DNA of 64,000 bases. Source: Thysanoteuthis rhombus (Eukaryota > Mollusca > Cephalopoda > Oegopsida > Thysanoteuthidae). Made by a program: the position numbers and the translations under genes. Location of the stretch: assembly GCA_963457665.1 (NCBI GenBank), contig OY735202.1, positions 76,028,142-76,092,141 on the forward strand. Direction: 5' to 3'. How positions within the stretch are numbered: position 1 is the first letter of the stretch; each line of letters starts with the position of its first letter. The notes beneath the pieces are model-generated. The model ran no database searches. It had not been told where the DNA came from and was given only the letters and a program-made list of their open reading frames with translations. This document shows positions 23,640-34,436 of this stretch, piece after piece.

Positions 23640-23903
23640 GGGCTACTGGAGAGTAAGTAAGTAGTGCCCTTATGCTGGCTATGGCATCAACCATCCCTGC
23701 CTGGCCTCCACATATCAAAAGTATCCCTTCGTTTTGGTTTGGGTTATGTGAAACCGACTTAGAAGCGATAAGCCCCCAAAGTGATGTCACTTGCATAAAG
23801 TACTCTAAAGTGGTCACACATCTGAGTACTAACTTGTTTTGATGTTGCTCAACTTCGGTGATCCTATGAGAACTGGTGTATTCAACGCAATATGGCTTTA
23901 AGC
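23640..23903 (-). mobile_element. 5S rRNA-derived SINE, near full-length head
   Basis: A 5S-like head (23903 down to 23786) is joined to a roughly 145-bp non-5S body ending near 'agggcactacttacttact'. The body recurs at 19255-19411, so this is a dispersed retroposon family rather than a lone 5S pseudogene. 5S-derived SINEs (SINE3 type) use the internal RNA polymerase III promoter of 5S. The 129-aa frame over it is not a protein gene. No clear tail or target duplication was identified. Confidence 0.8.
23786..23903 (-). pseudogene. 5S rRNA-like sequence, 118 nt
   Basis: On minus: 'gcgttgaatacaccagttct', 'ggatcaccgaagttgagcaa', 'gttagtactcagatgtgtga' and 'ccactttagagtac' correspond in order to animal 5S rRNA (GTTGAATACACCGGTTCT, CGATCACCGAAGTTAAGCAA, GTTAGTACTTGGATGGGTGA, CCGCCTGGGAATAC). 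Length matches a whole 5S (about 120 nt). The 'GTTCTC ... GATCACCGAAG' form is arthropod-like, unlike vertebrate 'GATCTCG ... GATCTCGGAAG'. Stem mismatches at both ends and its place in a repeat show it is not a functional rRNA gene. Confidence 0.85.
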
Positions 23904-24187
23904 AAATACTGAAAAGAAGATAAAATATTCTAACTTTCATAAGTTCCTGAAAAGTACAAAACTTTTAAAAGACTATCAAAAGTATCCTAATTCCTTGTCT
24001 TTAAAAAACTCTGGAAATATTTGCAGTAATCTAATACTTGAACTCTAAATTTTGTTCTGCTATTCAACTAATTGAGTAATGATGACTTTTTGGTTATTTG
24101 TACCTGGGCGCAGTAGCCGCTCGTGACTCTAGGTTGTGGGGGTGCTGCTTCAGAGAATTTTTTTAGAATTGTTTTAGTATTGTGTTA

Positions 24188-24372
<185 letters not shown>

Positions 24373-24399
24373 TGATAAAATACTTAAAGTATGGTAAAA

Positions 24400-25480
24400 A
24401 AATATTTTTAATAAACATTAATTTAACACTTACCGATAAAATGCTCCAGTGCAGCTTGATCCAAATTTATTAGAAAATAAAATTCATTCTTCTTGATTTA
24501 TTTTGAATGAAAACGTCAATAACTTTCTCCTTGATGTTTGAATGACTGTTGAAGAACTTTTACAACTGATTTATTGTGCTTCTCAGAAAAGATTTTTCAT
24601 TTTTTTTAATCTTGAGAGGAATACAGCATTCAGGCTCTGATGAAGTCATAGGAATTGTCAACAGGATTTCCATCTGTTTCATAATTTCACCAAGATTACC
24701 GTCTAAATTATTTTACAAGATGAATTTCTACAGGTCAATTAACCTGCAATATTCGTAATATCAGATCTACTGTAGAATCCACTTAAGTTCAGTTTCAAGT
24801 TTTTCTTGGTTGGGAAACAGTCAACTCTACCTTTTCTGTGGGTAGTTTTTCCTTAAAAGCTATTCTTATTGAATGATGTGGAAGATGCTAATTGTTTAGT
24901 GAATGAAGATCACTACACTACATCAACACATACGCAGTCACTTACTTCCTTTACTTCAGCCATGAGCGTCTTTGAAGGATTCTCACAGTATTTTGAGTTG
25001 CTTATTTCTAAAATAGCAGTTTTGAAATGTGTTTCATATTCATGTACTTTAAATACATCGTGCCTCCCTGCATTCATTCAAAATGGAACTATGAATGATG
25101 AGGTCATGAAGCGCACCACGGACTGGAATTAGTGAATTTGGGGCCAAATTTTGTCTCCACCCAACCCATTTAACTTCTGGAGGTGATAAATAAAACACTG
25201 TAATTATTCACTGGTGAATTAAATATTGCTTTATGACTTAGATTAATTGGAAGTAAATCATTTTGTTACTGTTAAAAAAAAAAGTTGTTTGGAGATTTTC
25301 TGGCTAAAAACATGCAGAAATGGCCAAAATTGTTTATAAAAGTGATTATTTTATAATTCATATTTATTAGATGAAGAATTTAAATCATCATTATAATTTT
25401 TTTTTAATACTATGATTCAACTTCATCTTAATTTTCCAGTTGATCTTTTTGATCAAAACTCATTCTGTCATCATAAAGGT
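24400..25480. other. Stretch without recognisable genes
   Basis: AT-rich unique-looking DNA. 25275-25340 ('attttctggctaaaaacatg', 'atggccaaaattg') resembles TTGGCAAC-type miniature interiors and directly precedes a family G copy. No gene recognised. Confidence 0.4.
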
Positions 25481-25489
25481 TGAAATCTT

Positions 25490-25640
25490 TGATAAAAAAA
25501 GAAACTGAAAAATAAGGATGAAGGTGAATTGTAGTATCAAAAATTTACTGATAATTATTGTTTATAAAACATCCCAATACTGAAGAACTTTCCAACCAAA
25601 AATAATGATTTATAAAAGAATATTGCTGCGCCAATTTCGA
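25490..25640 (+). repeat. Interspersed family G, copy 2
   Basis: 'gaaaaataaggatgaaggt', 'ttgtttataaaacatcccaa', 'tactgaagaac' and 'atttataaaagaata' follow the same order as at 5530-5640. Confidence 0.6.
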
Positions 25641-26044
25641 AAAAAGCTAGATTTGTCAAATAAGTCTATTTTCTCTCTATGCAGTTAATGAATAGTGCCG
25701 ACTGGAATCTGTCTTGTCACTGCTTTCTACACTGTTGGCACTGTGTGAACAACAGTACCAACTGATAACCAGTTGGCACTTTGTGAGCAACAGTGCCTTA
25801 TCTCACTTAATAGTTTGTCTATGATATAGGCCAAGTTGTGCGTCAAAGCAACCTTCCAGGAAAGGAATTGTGTAGTGGACTGTTCCACAGTGATTTTTTT
25901 TGTTGATTTTATTTCTAGAAATGGAATGATTATTCAAGGATAATTGATAATGGTATTAGATATTTTGTATGACGAGCTGCCACTGCCTGGGCATGTACCA
26001 GAACTATTTTTCTAAAAAAATTATCCAAAATTATCACCAAAATG

Positions 26045-26270
26045 ACCATTTGAGACCCCCAAAAGCACTTTTTTGAAAGCAAAAAAACAAAAAAAATGAA
26101 AAATGTTTCTAGATGGTGCCTAGTGGTGTACTCACGGAAATTTTCAAGGTTCTATCCCCTAAAATATTACTAGGAGCATCCGTAGATACACAGACAAGCA
26201 AGGAGAGAAGAATCTGTTGCTCACTTGGCTTATTGGTTGGACAGGCCATTTGTAGGGCTTTAGGAATTCA
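26045..26270 (+). repeat. Interspersed family H copy
   Basis: 'tttctagatggtgcctagtg', 'gtgtactcacggaaatttt', 'caaggttctatccc', 'ctaggagcatc' and 'agaagaatctgttgctc' are followed by 'ttggttggacaggccatttg'. The same order, including 'ttggttgggcgggccatttg', is seen at 60215-60440. The 90-aa frame at 26113 lies in it and is not conserved as protein in the other copy. Confidence 0.7.
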
Positions 26271-26395
26271 ATATCTACTGTTGCACAATGATGAACAAGT
26301 TTGTCTCTCAAAACAATTTACGAGTATAATGCATTGGATCTTCACTGGATGCTTCACTATTGTGGCCTTATGCCAAACTAAATAACTATCAGGCA

Positions 26396-26560
26396 TCTTG
26401 GTGCAGCAGTGATTAGCAAGTGAGTCTCGCAGATCATTTCTCCTATGTAATATGTTCAGTCTTTACTGAAAATACCTTTTGAAGCCTCCAATGATGTAAT
26501 GGTTGAGAAGCTCATCTCTCCAACCACTTGTTCAGTCTTCACAGGATGTCCCACTTTTCT
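26396..26560 (+). mobile_element. Two tandem tRNA-like segments (SINE head-like)
   Basis: 'ggtgcagcagtgattagcaa' ... 'atgttcagtc' (26409-26465) and 'gatgtaatggttgagaagct' ... 'ttgttcagtc' (26491-26540) each look like a worn polymerase III A box followed by a B box, about 80-90 bp apart. Both are too degenerate to assign an amino acid. Confidence 0.35.
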
Positions 26561-26869
26561 GTTGTCCAGAGACATGAAGAATAAAACCGAGAGAAATGGC
26601 AAAACTATCTTTTTGACAAACTTCAATAACTGTACATGCTTTGATTAAGCAAATTGTGACATTTTATGCTGTGAGATGGGTTGATAATAGAGCACCAACC
26701 ATCTTTCGATGAACTCCTATTTTTAGGGGGTTTAATTGGCCTAAATAGGACTTATTTTTTTGGTGTGTGTGGGGGGTAATTTTCAAGTCAGATATGCCAA
26801 AATCAATTTGTAAAATCAATATCTCTTCATCAAGAAGTCTTGTCTGGATTTTGTTTGACCGGTGTATTA

Positions 26870-27097
26870 ACCATTGTGCGTGATATGGTCGGACTATTTT
26901 CGTTGTTTATGTATTCATTTCTCCTCAATGTTCCAGCTATGGACCTTCCAGCTTCTAATTGAGTCTATGCTCCAGGATTGAATTCTACATTCTGGAGCCA
27001 GAAACACTTGAAGTTTAGAGAGTACCGGGTTGAAATGTTGTGAACTAATGAACACATGGACAAAGAAAATAGTCCGATCATATCATACACAATGATC
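26870..27097. mobile_element. Inverted-repeat miniature, about 228 bp
   Basis: Left arm 26871-26919 and right arm 27047-27095 are complementary at 41 of 49 positions, with a shared core 'tcggactatttt'. TA dinucleotides lie at 26868-26869 and 27098-27099, so a Tc1/mariner-type TA insertion is possible. The outermost bases differ by one in length, so this is not secure. No coding sequence lies between the arms. Confidence 0.75.
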
Positions 27098-27109
27098 TAG
27101 AAGTTACTT

Positions 27110-28695
27110 GTCAAGAACCAGTCCAGTTCAATGAAGCGTTTAGTGTATTATACATTTTTAGTCCCTATTCAGTTTTCACACAGAATAGACTTATCTACTT
27201 TTGTCAGTGCATGACAGCACCATGACCTTGTGCCAAACTAAGCTGAGCTTGGTGAGTAATTCTATTGATTTCTTTTCTTGCTTCTGGGAATCATTGATTT
27301 TCAAACCCAAATTTACCTGATAGGCATTCATATGCTAATATAGAAGCTAAATCTATTTCTGCTGTCAAATCTCTGACTCTGAAACTGCCATCCAAAATAG
27401 AGATTTTCCTCTGGACATTTGAGCTTGAAAAAGCCACCAGCCGAAGAGGCAAGTCAAAAAAACTAACATCAAGGAAACCCAAAAAGAAAAGAACAATTTG
27501 ATGTTTCTAAAAATGTTGTGTATAGCTTCAAATGGGTGGAGGGAGAAAAAACAAAAACATATCCATTCCATTTAAGTAAAGAGACCAGGGCCAGCCTCAG
27601 GAGCTGCAGCACCCAACTGGAAAAATATTTTGCGGGGTTCCAGTTAATTCAAGGACAGCATTAAAGGGAAAATGAATTCAAAGTATAAAAGGTATAAAGA
27701 AGAAAATTGAAATCATTGGAGTTCTCTGTAAAACCTGTAATGTGTTACATGTGTGTTGTAATGAGTTGTCTGTATGTATTTGATAAGATTAAAGTAGATT
27801 ATCCTTGGGACAGCTTTGGTGTGAGGTGTGGGGACTAGGGATCTTTGGGTGCTGATTAAAATCACCCCTCTTCTATCCAATAGTAATTTGAAGAGAAAAT
27901 TTATTTTATATTTTTTCACTGAAGAGTTCCACTGTCAATTTGGAGTGGTTTCAAGCAGTTCATGGAATTAAGAGTCGATATTTGTGAAGGAAAACATTAT
28001 AAGAATCCAAGAATTTCTATGAACCGATATCCTCATCTTTTGCTGAATAATTTGTTTCTCTATGGTAGAATGGAAGGCCATCAAAATGTGCACTTGGAAA
28101 TTTCAGAAAAATACATTTTCGCACTCTTTTATAATTAATTAACATTACTTCAAGTTTAGTTTTGAATAATTCAAAATATAAAAAGTATAAACAAACCCTA
28201 CAGGTTTTTTGAGAATTCAAGAGAAAATTAATTGTTGTTGTTAGGTATATGTTGCAATGTGTGGTTTATATTAGACAAAACCAGAGTAGATGACTGTAGT
28301 GTTGGGGGGGGGGTTGTCTCATTTTATATCCATTTCGTTTAAGAAAAATGCACTTATATATGAGCACATTCAACCAGAGCAGTTCTCACTGAGATTTCTG
28401 AGTTAGGTTTAATAGTAGACCTAGTTATGTGATATCTTGCCAAAAAATCTCTGCAGAAAATGAGAAGAATGACTTGTGCATGTGCAGTAAGGTCCCCTCT
28501 GAATGGTTGCCAAGTTACATCAAGGCCACATGACAAGTTCTCAAGATATTAAAAGTTAACTGATTTTGTATATCCCTGAATTTTGAGTCGTCTTGTCAAA
28601 CTGTTGTCCAAATCTGAGATTGACCTTGTTTTCCGTTTTTATTACTTTATCCAAGTTGTGATGTAGTAACCGTGTAGATCATTTCAAACAAGTTT
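27110..28695. other. Stretch without recognisable genes
   Basis: AT-rich. The short minus frames at 27291-27571 overlap each other in different frames and lack domains. A G run lies near 28304. No gene recognised. Confidence 0.4.
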
Positions 28696-28698
28696 CTC

Positions 28699-28925
28699 TA
28701 TAATATAACGCAATTTATAATTCATACATACATATATGTATATATATATATATATATATATACACATACATACATACATACATACACATATATATATATA
28801 TATATATATATACCTTGGACAATGTAATTGAATAAACAATTAAAGAAAATGGGGCTGCTGCAGTAATCAAACCTGCCACCGATAGGGTAGCCACTTCAAC
28901 GTAGTGATGCCCTTACCATTGAGGT
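28699..28925. repeat. (TA)n-containing repeat, copy 2, with tRNA-like end
   Basis: 'ataacgcaatttataatt', then TACA/TA microsatellite (28724-28812), then 'aataaacaattaaagaaaa' (28831-28849) and 'ggggctgctgcagta'. On minus, 28925-28860 looks tRNA-like: 'ctcaatggtaagggcatca' (A-box-like) and 'gcaggtttgattactgc' (B-box-like). See the related copy at 17375. Confidence 0.55.
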
Positions 28926-28974
28926 GAGGATGGTTCTTGTTATGGTAGATATTCATTTTTTAAAAACCCCCAAA

Positions 28975-29232
28975 GTTTTAAAGGGGGTGGTTCAATTTAC
29001 AATGTAAGTTCATGCTAAATTGGTCCTTTAGTTTGTGTCTGGCACTGTTCATACTTGTTTGTTTTTTGTTTTTTTAGATTAGTGCATTTTTACTGATCTT
29101 TACCAACAGGAGGAAAGAGAAATTACTTGCTCATTGATCACCCTTTTTTTTGATTGATCACCTCAACAAGGCATGCTGCCAAAAGACATTGATCATGTGA
29201 GGGTTTCCATTGAGTGAATAACAAATCCTGTT
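28975..29232 (+). repeat. Interspersed family R, 3' part
   Basis: 'ttacaatgtaagttcatgct', 'aaattggtcctttagtttgt', 'gcactgttcatacttgttt', 'cattgatcacccttttttt', 'aaggcatgctgccaaaagac', 'attgatcatgtg' and 'ccattgagtga' follow the R order. The 5' head is absent. Confidence 0.8.
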
Positions 29233-29239
29233 GCTATAA

Positions 29240-30375
29240 GCCAGTGATTTCTTAAGTAGCTGCTGCCATCTGCTTGTGAGTGTTGAAAAGCAAGGGGGGT
29301 CGTTAGAGGTAGAATTACTGACATCTTTTCAATCCATTTCTCTGAAAAGATTTTTTTCCCCTAAACATTTCCCTTGTCCATGACTTTCAGTATTGTGACT
29401 GTGTCAAACTATAATTTTACTATAATTCATCAAAAAGGCAATCTTTACAAGAGACATCATGTAGCGATTTTGATGGGGTGGGTGGGATGTAGATGGATTT
29501 AAAAAAAAATAGCTATTAGGTAAATTTAATTGTCAGGTAACTCTGTGGTTTTCATTTCCTCTGTATCAACATTGTTTTGAATCTTAAGAGTGACCAATAA
29601 AATTATCCAAGGGTCACACTGATAATGCACGTGTGAATTGTTTTCATCTCACTTAATTAGAATAAAACACTTTATTCAGCTGATTTTTCAAATTTCTTCA
29701 ATATATGGATTCAGGCATTGAATCTTTAATCTTTTAGCCATCTGTCACGATACCATGTTCGTCTGATTGCAATTAAATAAAATTAAGAAAACTCAAATTG
29801 ATAGCTTTAATTTTTGATTATTGTATTCTTACCAAAAGATTGCTGAAAAACATTATTTGAACAATGGTAAAAATCTAGCTACTTTTAGCCAATTAAAAAA
29901 TGTTAATACGAAAATGGCCATGGGATGCATCTTTGCAAAAATCGCCTTTACCAAATGTCTATTTGTCAGTCTGTCATGGTATAACTCAAGGATGATTATA
30001 GCTACAGCCACCAAATTTTCTATGGTCACTAATTCCGTAGCATGTTCTTAACATATTAGCTTATTGAAAATTCCCAAAATTTTACAAATTTTTAGCAAGG
30101 GGTAGGATTTTCAATGCAAATCTAAATTTGAACTACACCCTTACTTAGTATCTGTCAGGTTAGCAGGTTAGGTTTAACTGTTAACATGGAAACAAGGTGT
30201 CCATAAAAGTGTCTGTTGAGAATAATTGAAATTCAAATATATTACCCCCCCCCCCTCTCTGGCTGGTGGTTGTGACAGCACATCAAAGTGTTGAGTGTTG
30301 ATTTTGGAGCAAGAAGGAATAACTAATGTCAAACTTCGGTCCTAGTGTGGAGTTGACTTTGTTTATCTTCCATAA
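29240..30375. other. Stretch without recognisable genes
   Basis: AT-rich. 29975-30030 ('tggtataactcaaggatgat', 'tagctacagccaccaaattt') resembles the small repeated units near 46400 and 46650. No gene recognised. Confidence 0.4.
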
Positions 30376-30379
30376 CAAA

Positions 30380-30577
30380 AAAAAAGGACAACTATCACCA
30401 AACTTAAGGAAATAAAGATTCCCTTTTTGTGATTTGAAATTGCAACCAACTGATTGGTAGGCAGCTCTCATAGTGACTAAGCTAAATTGGTAAGTTTTAT
30501 GTAACTATGAAATTTATCTTATAGATAAGCAAGAGCTTATTTCATTTTAATTAAGAAAAAATATATTTTTATAATTT
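30380..30577 (-). mobile_element. SINE-B (tRNA-derived), part 1, interrupted
   Basis: Read on minus, 'gctaaattt'-side sequence leads to a tRNA-like head: 'tagcttagtcactatgagag' (A box) and 'ttgcaatttcaaatcacaaa' (B box), then 'gggaatc' as in the other SINE-B copies. On the plus side it is cut off by the RTE copy at 30578, and the expected continuation is found at 31521-31592. Confidence 0.6.
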
Positions 30578-30949
30578 TTGATTATGGAACCTAACCAAGA
30601 GTGCGCAGGAAAAAAAATTATGCTGGGCCTCACATGGAGAGACCACAAAACAGCACAGTATATCTGGGAAAAGACAAGAGTCAGGGATATCATAGAATCC
30701 ATTAAAAATCTCAAGTGGGCTGTGGGCTGGCCATGTTGCAAGAATGGTAGACAACCGATGAACATCGCGACTTACAACATGGATCCCCCGAGACCACATG
30801 CTGAACCAAGGCCGGCAGAATATTAGATGAAGAGATAAGCTAGACAAATTCAGAAAGTACTGGCTCCACAACACCCACGATAGAGAAGTGTGGCGAATCC
30901 TGGGGAAGGTCTATGTCCAACGACAGATGTTAAAAGACTGATGATGATA
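30578..30949 (+). mobile_element. RTE-like LINE 3' end, longest intact frame
   Basis: The plus frame reads MLGLTWRDHKTAQYIWEKT, RVRDIIESIKNLKWA and then degenerates. After frame changes come LDKFRKYW, 'LHNTHDREVWRILGKVYVQ' and a stop, then a short GATGATGATA tail. LGxT.RD.......TxV.DI...I..LKW is the C-terminal region downstream of the reverse-transcriptase palm in RTE-like non-LTR elements. It is a dead, 5'-truncated copy inserted in a SINE-B. The minus frame of 101 aa opposite is its shadow. Confidence 0.85.
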
Positions 30950-31520
30950 CAAGGTGTTTACATAAGAGATAGTTTCAAAAATTTATCAAAGTATAAGAAG
31001 ACAATCCCAACTATGACATGTAAGATACAGTATTGTAGAGAAATACTCATTATTGCAACTTACTATTTGTCAATTTGTGGATTTTCTATTTACATTATGG
31101 AAATCTCGTGTCAGCTAGACAGGCCTAAAATCTTGCAAATTTTCACGAGTTCTCTACTAGACATCTAATAATGCTTTCTTTTTTTTAATTTAAAAATAAT
31201 TTAAAAAAAAATTTTTTTTTTCAAAAATTCCTAAAATCTTTTAGCAGCGCCACCAGACTCAAAATTTGCCATAGCACCTTGAAAATTCACATGAGAACTC
31301 CACTATACATCTAAAAGATATATTCTTCATTTTTAAAAATTTTCCACAATTTAAAAAAAAAATGGAATTGGACACATCTTTTGGTATAGAACCTTGCAGA
31401 GATAAACTTCAAGTGTTTCTCTCCAAAACAGTGCATCATGACATGAGCATCAATATCTTGAATAATTTTACTTGAGTTTGATAAATCCTTAAAACTCCAT
31501 TTCTTTTTTAAACACCCTGT
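30950..31520. mobile_element. TA-flanked miniature transposon (Tc1/mariner-like), 571 bp
   Basis: Left end 'caaggtgtttacataagaga' and right end on minus 'cagggtgtttaaaaaagaaa' continue as inverted repeats for about 40 bp (both then reach 'atttatcaaa'). TA lies at 30948-30949 and 31521-31522, the target duplication of Tc1/mariner-type elements. It sits in the GAT tail of the RTE copy. The interior holds two family H units on minus (about 31125-31165 and 31240-31345) and no transposase. Confidence 0.8.
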
Positions 31521-31592
31521 ATATACAATACAAAGGTTTCAGTCAGAATAGATGTAGGAATGGAGTTTGACCTGGCAATAGCCAAGGTTGTT
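31521..31592 (-). mobile_element. SINE-B part 2, beyond the nested insertions
   Basis: 'tatacaatacaaaggtttca', 'gaatagatgtaggaatggag' and 'tttgacctggcaatagccaa' match 56060-56131 ('atacaaaagatacagtaa', 'ttggagttggaccctccagc', 'agccagtcttgtt') in the same orientation. They complete the SINE-B that stops at 30577. Confidence 0.6.
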
Positions 31593-31599
31593 CTATCGG

Positions 31600-32185
31600 G
31601 ACTCTTACTGTGTTTAAATAAAGGGAGATTTTATATATATAATTGAATATGCATTTTACATACCAAATGAAATTTTGATGTACTACTTTTAATTAAATCT
31701 GAAACCTTTGTTGTCATAATGAGAACATGAAAAAGGCAAAACTATAAGAAAAATAATACCTGTTTCCTTTAGTCCTTTTACTGAAAATAAGGTGTGTGTA
31801 TAAATCAAATCTGCACACCCTGATTCACACTCACACCCTCTTTTATTGGCAAAGTTGACATTTAAATCAAAATATGAATATGCAGCTAGTTATGTTACTT
31901 GAACTTTACATGCGTGATTTTCCCCCGTAAGCACAAACTGCACAGAATAAAACTTGCGGGCTTTTTGATTGTTTAAAAGAAAAAGTCTAAAAAATTGTTC
32001 AGTTTTATGCTTTAGCTCTCAAATATATTTTTATGAAACAAAACAAAACTTTCAGCTCAAGGAATAACGTTGCTACTTTTTTTTCTGTCATGGTCACTCT
32101 GACATTTCGATAAAGATGGCCTTTTGGGTTTGGAATTAATAGGAAAAAATTTTTAAAAACTCTACTGATCTTTTTGTGTTATTAA
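31600..32185. other. Stretch without recognisable genes
   Basis: AT-rich, A/T homopolymers; no repeat family recognised. Confidence 0.4.
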
Positions 32186-32190
32186 TTCAG

Positions 32191-32470
32191 GTGCAGGTGG
32201 CCTAAAGGTTAACAACAGAGGAAATGGAAGTGGTGATTTGAGTTCAAACGCCGACTGAGAAAGTTAGTGTTCACTTCACTCTAATGCCTTTGGGAAAAGG
32301 ATAGATCTATCTCTGCTCCCCCAGCTATGGGTAAATTGCAGGGCGGACTGGGCTGTTCAGCTTTGGCTGGCTTCCACTCTTAGAGATGGACAATTCTGAA
32401 TTCAAACTGAATAAGTCCAACCCTTGTGTAGTGTGGTTAGGGTCTGCAAATAGACAGAGTGGGGAATGTG
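32191..32470 (+). mobile_element. SINE-A (tRNA-derived), near-complete copy
   Basis: A tRNA-like head has A box 'tggcctaaaggttaaca' (32198-32214) and B box 'gagttcaaacg' (32240-32250). The body follows with 'tctaatgcctttgggaaaag', 'gatctatctctgctccccca', 'gctatgggtaaattgcaggg', 'cggactgggct' and 'agagatggacaattctgaat'. The same body is at 56265 and 57178 (plus) and 51590 and 14810 (minus). Transcription in its active life would be by RNA polymerase III. The tRNA of origin cannot be named. Confidence 0.8.
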
Positions 32471-32479
32471 TTCCCAAAA

Positions 32480-33460
32480 TAGCGATGTTTGATTGTTAAA
32501 AAAATTATTCAGTTTAATGCTTCAGCTTTTAAATACAGTTATCCTGTGCCATTCCTGAGGCTTAAGGGGCACCAAGGGGGTGCAAATGAGCTAAATCCAC
32601 AAATAATTTTTGTTGGCTCCTACCAAAAAAAAAACTTTTGGTCTGCAAAAACCATAAATCTTGTACCATGAATTTTTGATAAACAAACACTTAACCATTC
32701 CCAAATTGTAAACGCACAAATAAATAAACAAACACAATAAAGTATACTGTTAAAGAAAATATACAATTAATGAAAACCATAAATTTCATAAAACAGTGAA
32801 TTGGAAAAAAAATTTAATGTCTAAAATACCATGCGGCTAATGGTTTGCAAATGTTAACAAGTTTTCAATTACAATTATCTCTGGGTTTATATTGTCAATG
32901 TTAATAATTTTTAGTTTATAACTTTCTACAATCTTTTTTTTATTTTTTATTAATAACACTAAGATTATTATGATGAAATTGATGGATAACAAGTTCAAGA
33001 CATTACTGTCACATGTCACTTTTTGTCAAAATCTCTGTGGTAATTGCTAAATACATATATATGCATATAAGGATTTCCTAAACTTTTTTTTTTTTTTTTC
33101 ACACCGCTTATGTTCTGTGATGTGAGCTTTGGAGGTATAAGGCAAAACTTCCAAATATATACCAATTAAATTATTCAAGACTGAACCACGATTGGAAAAC
33201 CTGTGAATGGCAAGGTATATCTGTTGTTTATCTTTTTATGAAAAAACAAAACTCTCAGCTTATTTCTTGGAAAAAACATTGCTAATTTTCGTTTCTCATG
33301 GCCACTCTAACATTTTAACAAGGATGGCCTTTTTGGTATGGTATTATTAACAAGAAAAGTTTTAATGAATGTTTTTGTTATATCGATTCGCTCTAAATTA
33401 TTTTCTTCGGCATGGGTGTTAAATCTCTGTTTCCAGAATGCCATCTCCGACAAATACTAA
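32480..33460. other. Stretch without recognisable genes
   Basis: Very AT-rich. The 60-aa minus frame at 32837 is isoleucine/lysine/asparagine-rich, as expected from AT-rich DNA. 32520-32670 has no recognised repeat. Confidence 0.4.
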
Positions 33461-33467
33461 TTTTGCG

Positions 33468-33633
33468 CAGCCAAATTAGTGTGGACGTGTTAAAAATGTT
33501 TTGTCCATTTTTTTAACCTGTTTTAGCATCTTTTTGTTTGTTTGGGTTGGGGAATGGGGGGCTTTTTAGCCATTTTTTATTTAGTGATTTTTGGCAGTCT
33601 AGTATGAAAATGTTTTGAGTTGGCACTACTCTG
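33468..33633 (-). mobile_element. hAT-type miniature, CAGTGTTGCC family, minus
   Basis: On minus it begins 'cagagtagtgccaactcaaa', then 'tagactgccaaaaatcacta' and 'aaaaatggctaaaaagcc', and ends near 'ctaatttggctg'. These are the same elements as at 20452 and 54597, though the T-rich middle has a G-rich insertion. The flanking 8-mers do not agree, so the ends may be off by a few bases. Confidence 0.5.
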
Positions 33634-33704
33634 TTTCAACATTGGCAAATTTTTCTCCTAAGATCCATGCTATAACTAAATGACAGTAGATGGTGTGAGA
33701 TAGC

Positions 33705-33930
33705 CCCCCCAGTTGGCACAAGACGGCTGAACAGTCAATGGCATGGAGAGTAGGAGTTGCGATCCAAACTCAAACCTTTGCTGTGACAGTTTGCATTCAA
33801 ATCACACTGATACCTTTGCAAAAGTTGTGTATCTACCTGTTCCCTTCCTGCCAATATACGATGGGCCAGCATGGCAGGATAAGGCCCATCAACCCCCCTC
33901 CCCCATGTCTTAGGGCTCTCTTCCAAAATT
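33705..33930 (+). mobile_element. SINE-A, diverged copy
   Basis: 'gctgtgacagtttgcattca', 'cactgatacctttgcaaaag', 'tgtatctacctgttcccttc', 'ctgccaatatacgatgggcc' and 'agcatggcaggataaggccc' follow the SINE-A body order. The head ('gctgaacagtcaatggcatg', 'atccaaactcaaac') is worn. It produces paired spurious frames on both strands. Confidence 0.5.
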
Positions 33931-34436
33931 AAGTGTATGCCCTACAATGTATCTAAAAGGCTGATGTGATGAAAATGAAAATTAAAAAAATCTTAATACT
34001 CTGCGCTTTTGACATTGATTGAGCTACGTAGTTTATAAGAAAGTCTTAAGTACTGAGGCTGAGTGTTAGCCAGCATTCTCACAAGTCGTTTAAAGGCTAC
34101 TTCTCAATAGAAACCTAATTACAATTTCCCATTTGAGGTGAACATATTTTTGGACATTTTTTGCTGGGATTTGGACATTTAAATTGCTTTTTTGCCATTT
34201 TTGACTTCTTGAACAAAATACAAAATAAATACAAATACAGAGATCAGAAAACTTTCCGATCCTACAAAACCAGTGGAGAAGTCAAATTCCTGGCTAACAC
34301 CCTGAGGGAGTATTTCTGGAAAGGAAATTGAAAAGTAACTGTTTTTCAGAAAGCTTTCTAGGAAGTGAAGGATTAGCCACCAATTGAAGTGAAAGGTCAA
34401 ACTCTTGAAATTCTCTATTACAGACTTCAGCAAAGG

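Noticed and set aside
23551..23940. 129-aa minus open frame, the longest in the window
   Set aside because: Its DNA is the 5S-derived SINE: a whole 5S-like sequence plus the body also seen at 19255. The frame is accidental.
26113..26385. 90-aa plus open frame with a 'LLVGQAICRALGIQYLLL' stretch
   Set aside because: The region is a family H repeat. The copy at 60215 has a similar DNA sequence, but its frame (around 60322) differs and ends elsewhere.
30569..30874. 101-aa minus open frame opposite the RTE copy
   Set aside because: It is the antisense shadow of the LINE reading frame on plus, which carries the recognisable motifs.
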